Shown here in pieces: positions 46,102 to 46,208 of a stretch of DNA of 46,208 bases. The first letter of the stretch is position 1. Each line of letters begins with the position of its first letter. This DNA is from a virus. The notes under the pieces were generated by a model. It was given only the letters and a program-made list of their open reading frames with translations, had not been told where the DNA came from and did not search any database. The stretch covers positions 1 to 46,208 of IMG/VR virus record IMGVR_UViG_3300017969_000022; one strand, given 5' to 3'. The position numbers were made by a program, and so were the translations under genes.

Positions 46102-46138
46102 ATATCCTGCGCTAATACCAAAAATAAACGCAGGATAT
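46102..46138. repeat. Inverted repeat, 10-bp arms
   Basis: ATATCCTGCG (46102-46111) and CGCAGGATAT (46129-46138) are perfect reverse complements separated by 17 bases. There is no T run after the second arm on the + strand, and none past the first arm on the - strand, so it is not a standard intrinsic terminator. It ends two bases before a TATAAT box, so it could be an operator or a structure that limits read-through. Confidence 0.7.
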
Positions 46139-46140
46139 AG

Positions 46141-46146
46141 TATAAT
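46141..46146 (+). promoter_or_regulatory. Candidate -10 box (TATAAT) before the partial 3' gene
   Basis: TATAAT in the context TAGTATAATCT, six bases before the ATG at 46153. It follows the 15-bp tandem repeat and the inverted repeat in the longest gap seen. As at 10666, initiation at the usual distance would fall on the start codon. No TTGACA-like -35 element is visible in the spacer, which contains the loop and right arm of the inverted repeat. Confidence 0.38.
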
Positions 46147-46152
46147 CTGGAT

Positions 46153-46208
46153 ATGAAGGGTTTAAATATTCGGTGCGAATCTATGCTTGGGACAAGCCAT
46201 AGTTGGGC
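46153..46208 (+). CDS. Partial 5' end of an unrecognised gene
   Basis: An ATG at 46153 opens a frame that runs to the window edge without a stop (MKGLNIRCESMLGTSHSW). No ribosome-binding site precedes it. A second in-frame ATG lies at codon 11. A TATAAT box six bases upstream would give a leaderless transcript. The 18 residues are too few to assign a family. An imperfect hairpin (46181-46202, CTATG CTTG / CAAG C CATAG) lies within it, so a structured RNA is an alternative. Confidence 0.4.
   Translation, partial: MKGLNIRCESMLGTSHSW

Noticed and set aside
46102-46138. Inverted repeat as an intrinsic terminator
   Set aside because: The 17-base loop is long and neither side has a T run, so it is listed only as an inverted repeat.
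1-46208. Bacterial contractile injection system rather than phage
   Set aside because: The core parts are shared, but the G/GT-type frameshifted chaperone and large fibre/adhesin genes favour a phage; no AAA+ ATPase or toxin gene typical of such systems is seen.
1-46208. CRISPR arrays, insertion sequences, integrase or complete tRNA genes
   Set aside because: I found no regularly spaced repeats, transposase or integrase motifs, and no complete cloverleaf; the window is nearly filled by long structural genes.

Overview
The window is a continuous block of contractile-tail and baseplate genes from a tailed bacteriophage with a myovirus-type tail. It is probably a very large phage, judging by gene size: proteins of 1093, 1106, 1521, 1625, 2619 and 3240 residues. 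Every supported gene is on the + strand, gaps are short (mostly under 90 bases), and the DNA is AT-rich apart from the sheath/tube genes. The host cannot be read from this sequence. A sheath, tube, tape measure, spike, gp25-like and J-like set also occurs in bacterial contractile injection systems. The frameshifted tail-assembly chaperone and the fibre/adhesin genes favour a phage.

Layout. Bases 1-2827 hold the 3' part of a beta-helical tail fibre or spike gene, a small coiled-coil plus beta-sandwich protein, a small unknown protein and a candidate tail terminator. Bases 2886-6811 hold an oversized tail sheath and the tail tube, followed by a strong intrinsic terminator (6833-6866). Bases 6898-9700 hold the tail-assembly chaperone pair, joined by a readable -1 frameshift signal (A AAA AAA plus a 10-bp hairpin at 7374-7411), and the tape measure. 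Bases 9710-17947 hold a tube/baseplate connector candidate, a large hub protein and the central spike with an N-terminal OB fold. Bases 18012-27902 hold a 2619-residue protein with an unexpected block of strongly hydrophobic helices and a 675-residue helical protein of unknown role. Bases 27962-41453 hold the gp25-like wedge protein, a J/gp6-like wedge protein with a very long insertion, and a 3240-residue protein with concanavalin/LamG-like domains and a tail-protein-I-like C-terminus. Bases 41505-46067 encode an adhesin-like protein with a dockerin-type calcium-binding pair, cysteine clusters and a ConA-like region. After a 15-bp tandem repeat, an inverted repeat and a promoter-like box, a new partial gene starts near 46153.

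How the genes fit together. The tube polymerises around the tape measure with the help of the chaperone and its frameshifted form. The sheath surrounds the tube, and the terminator protein caps it at the neck end. The hub, spike, gp25-like and J-like proteins form the baseplate core and wedges. The giant proteins probably form the baseplate periphery, receptor-binding parts and perhaps a membrane-contacting part. I saw no peptidoglycan hydrolase motif, no integrase, transposase or CRISPR array and no complete tRNA gene. The main novelty candidates are the inflation of conserved tail proteins by long inserted modules, the hydrophobic block in the 2619-residue protein, the compact frameshift signal, and two possible leaderless starts next to TATAAT boxes.
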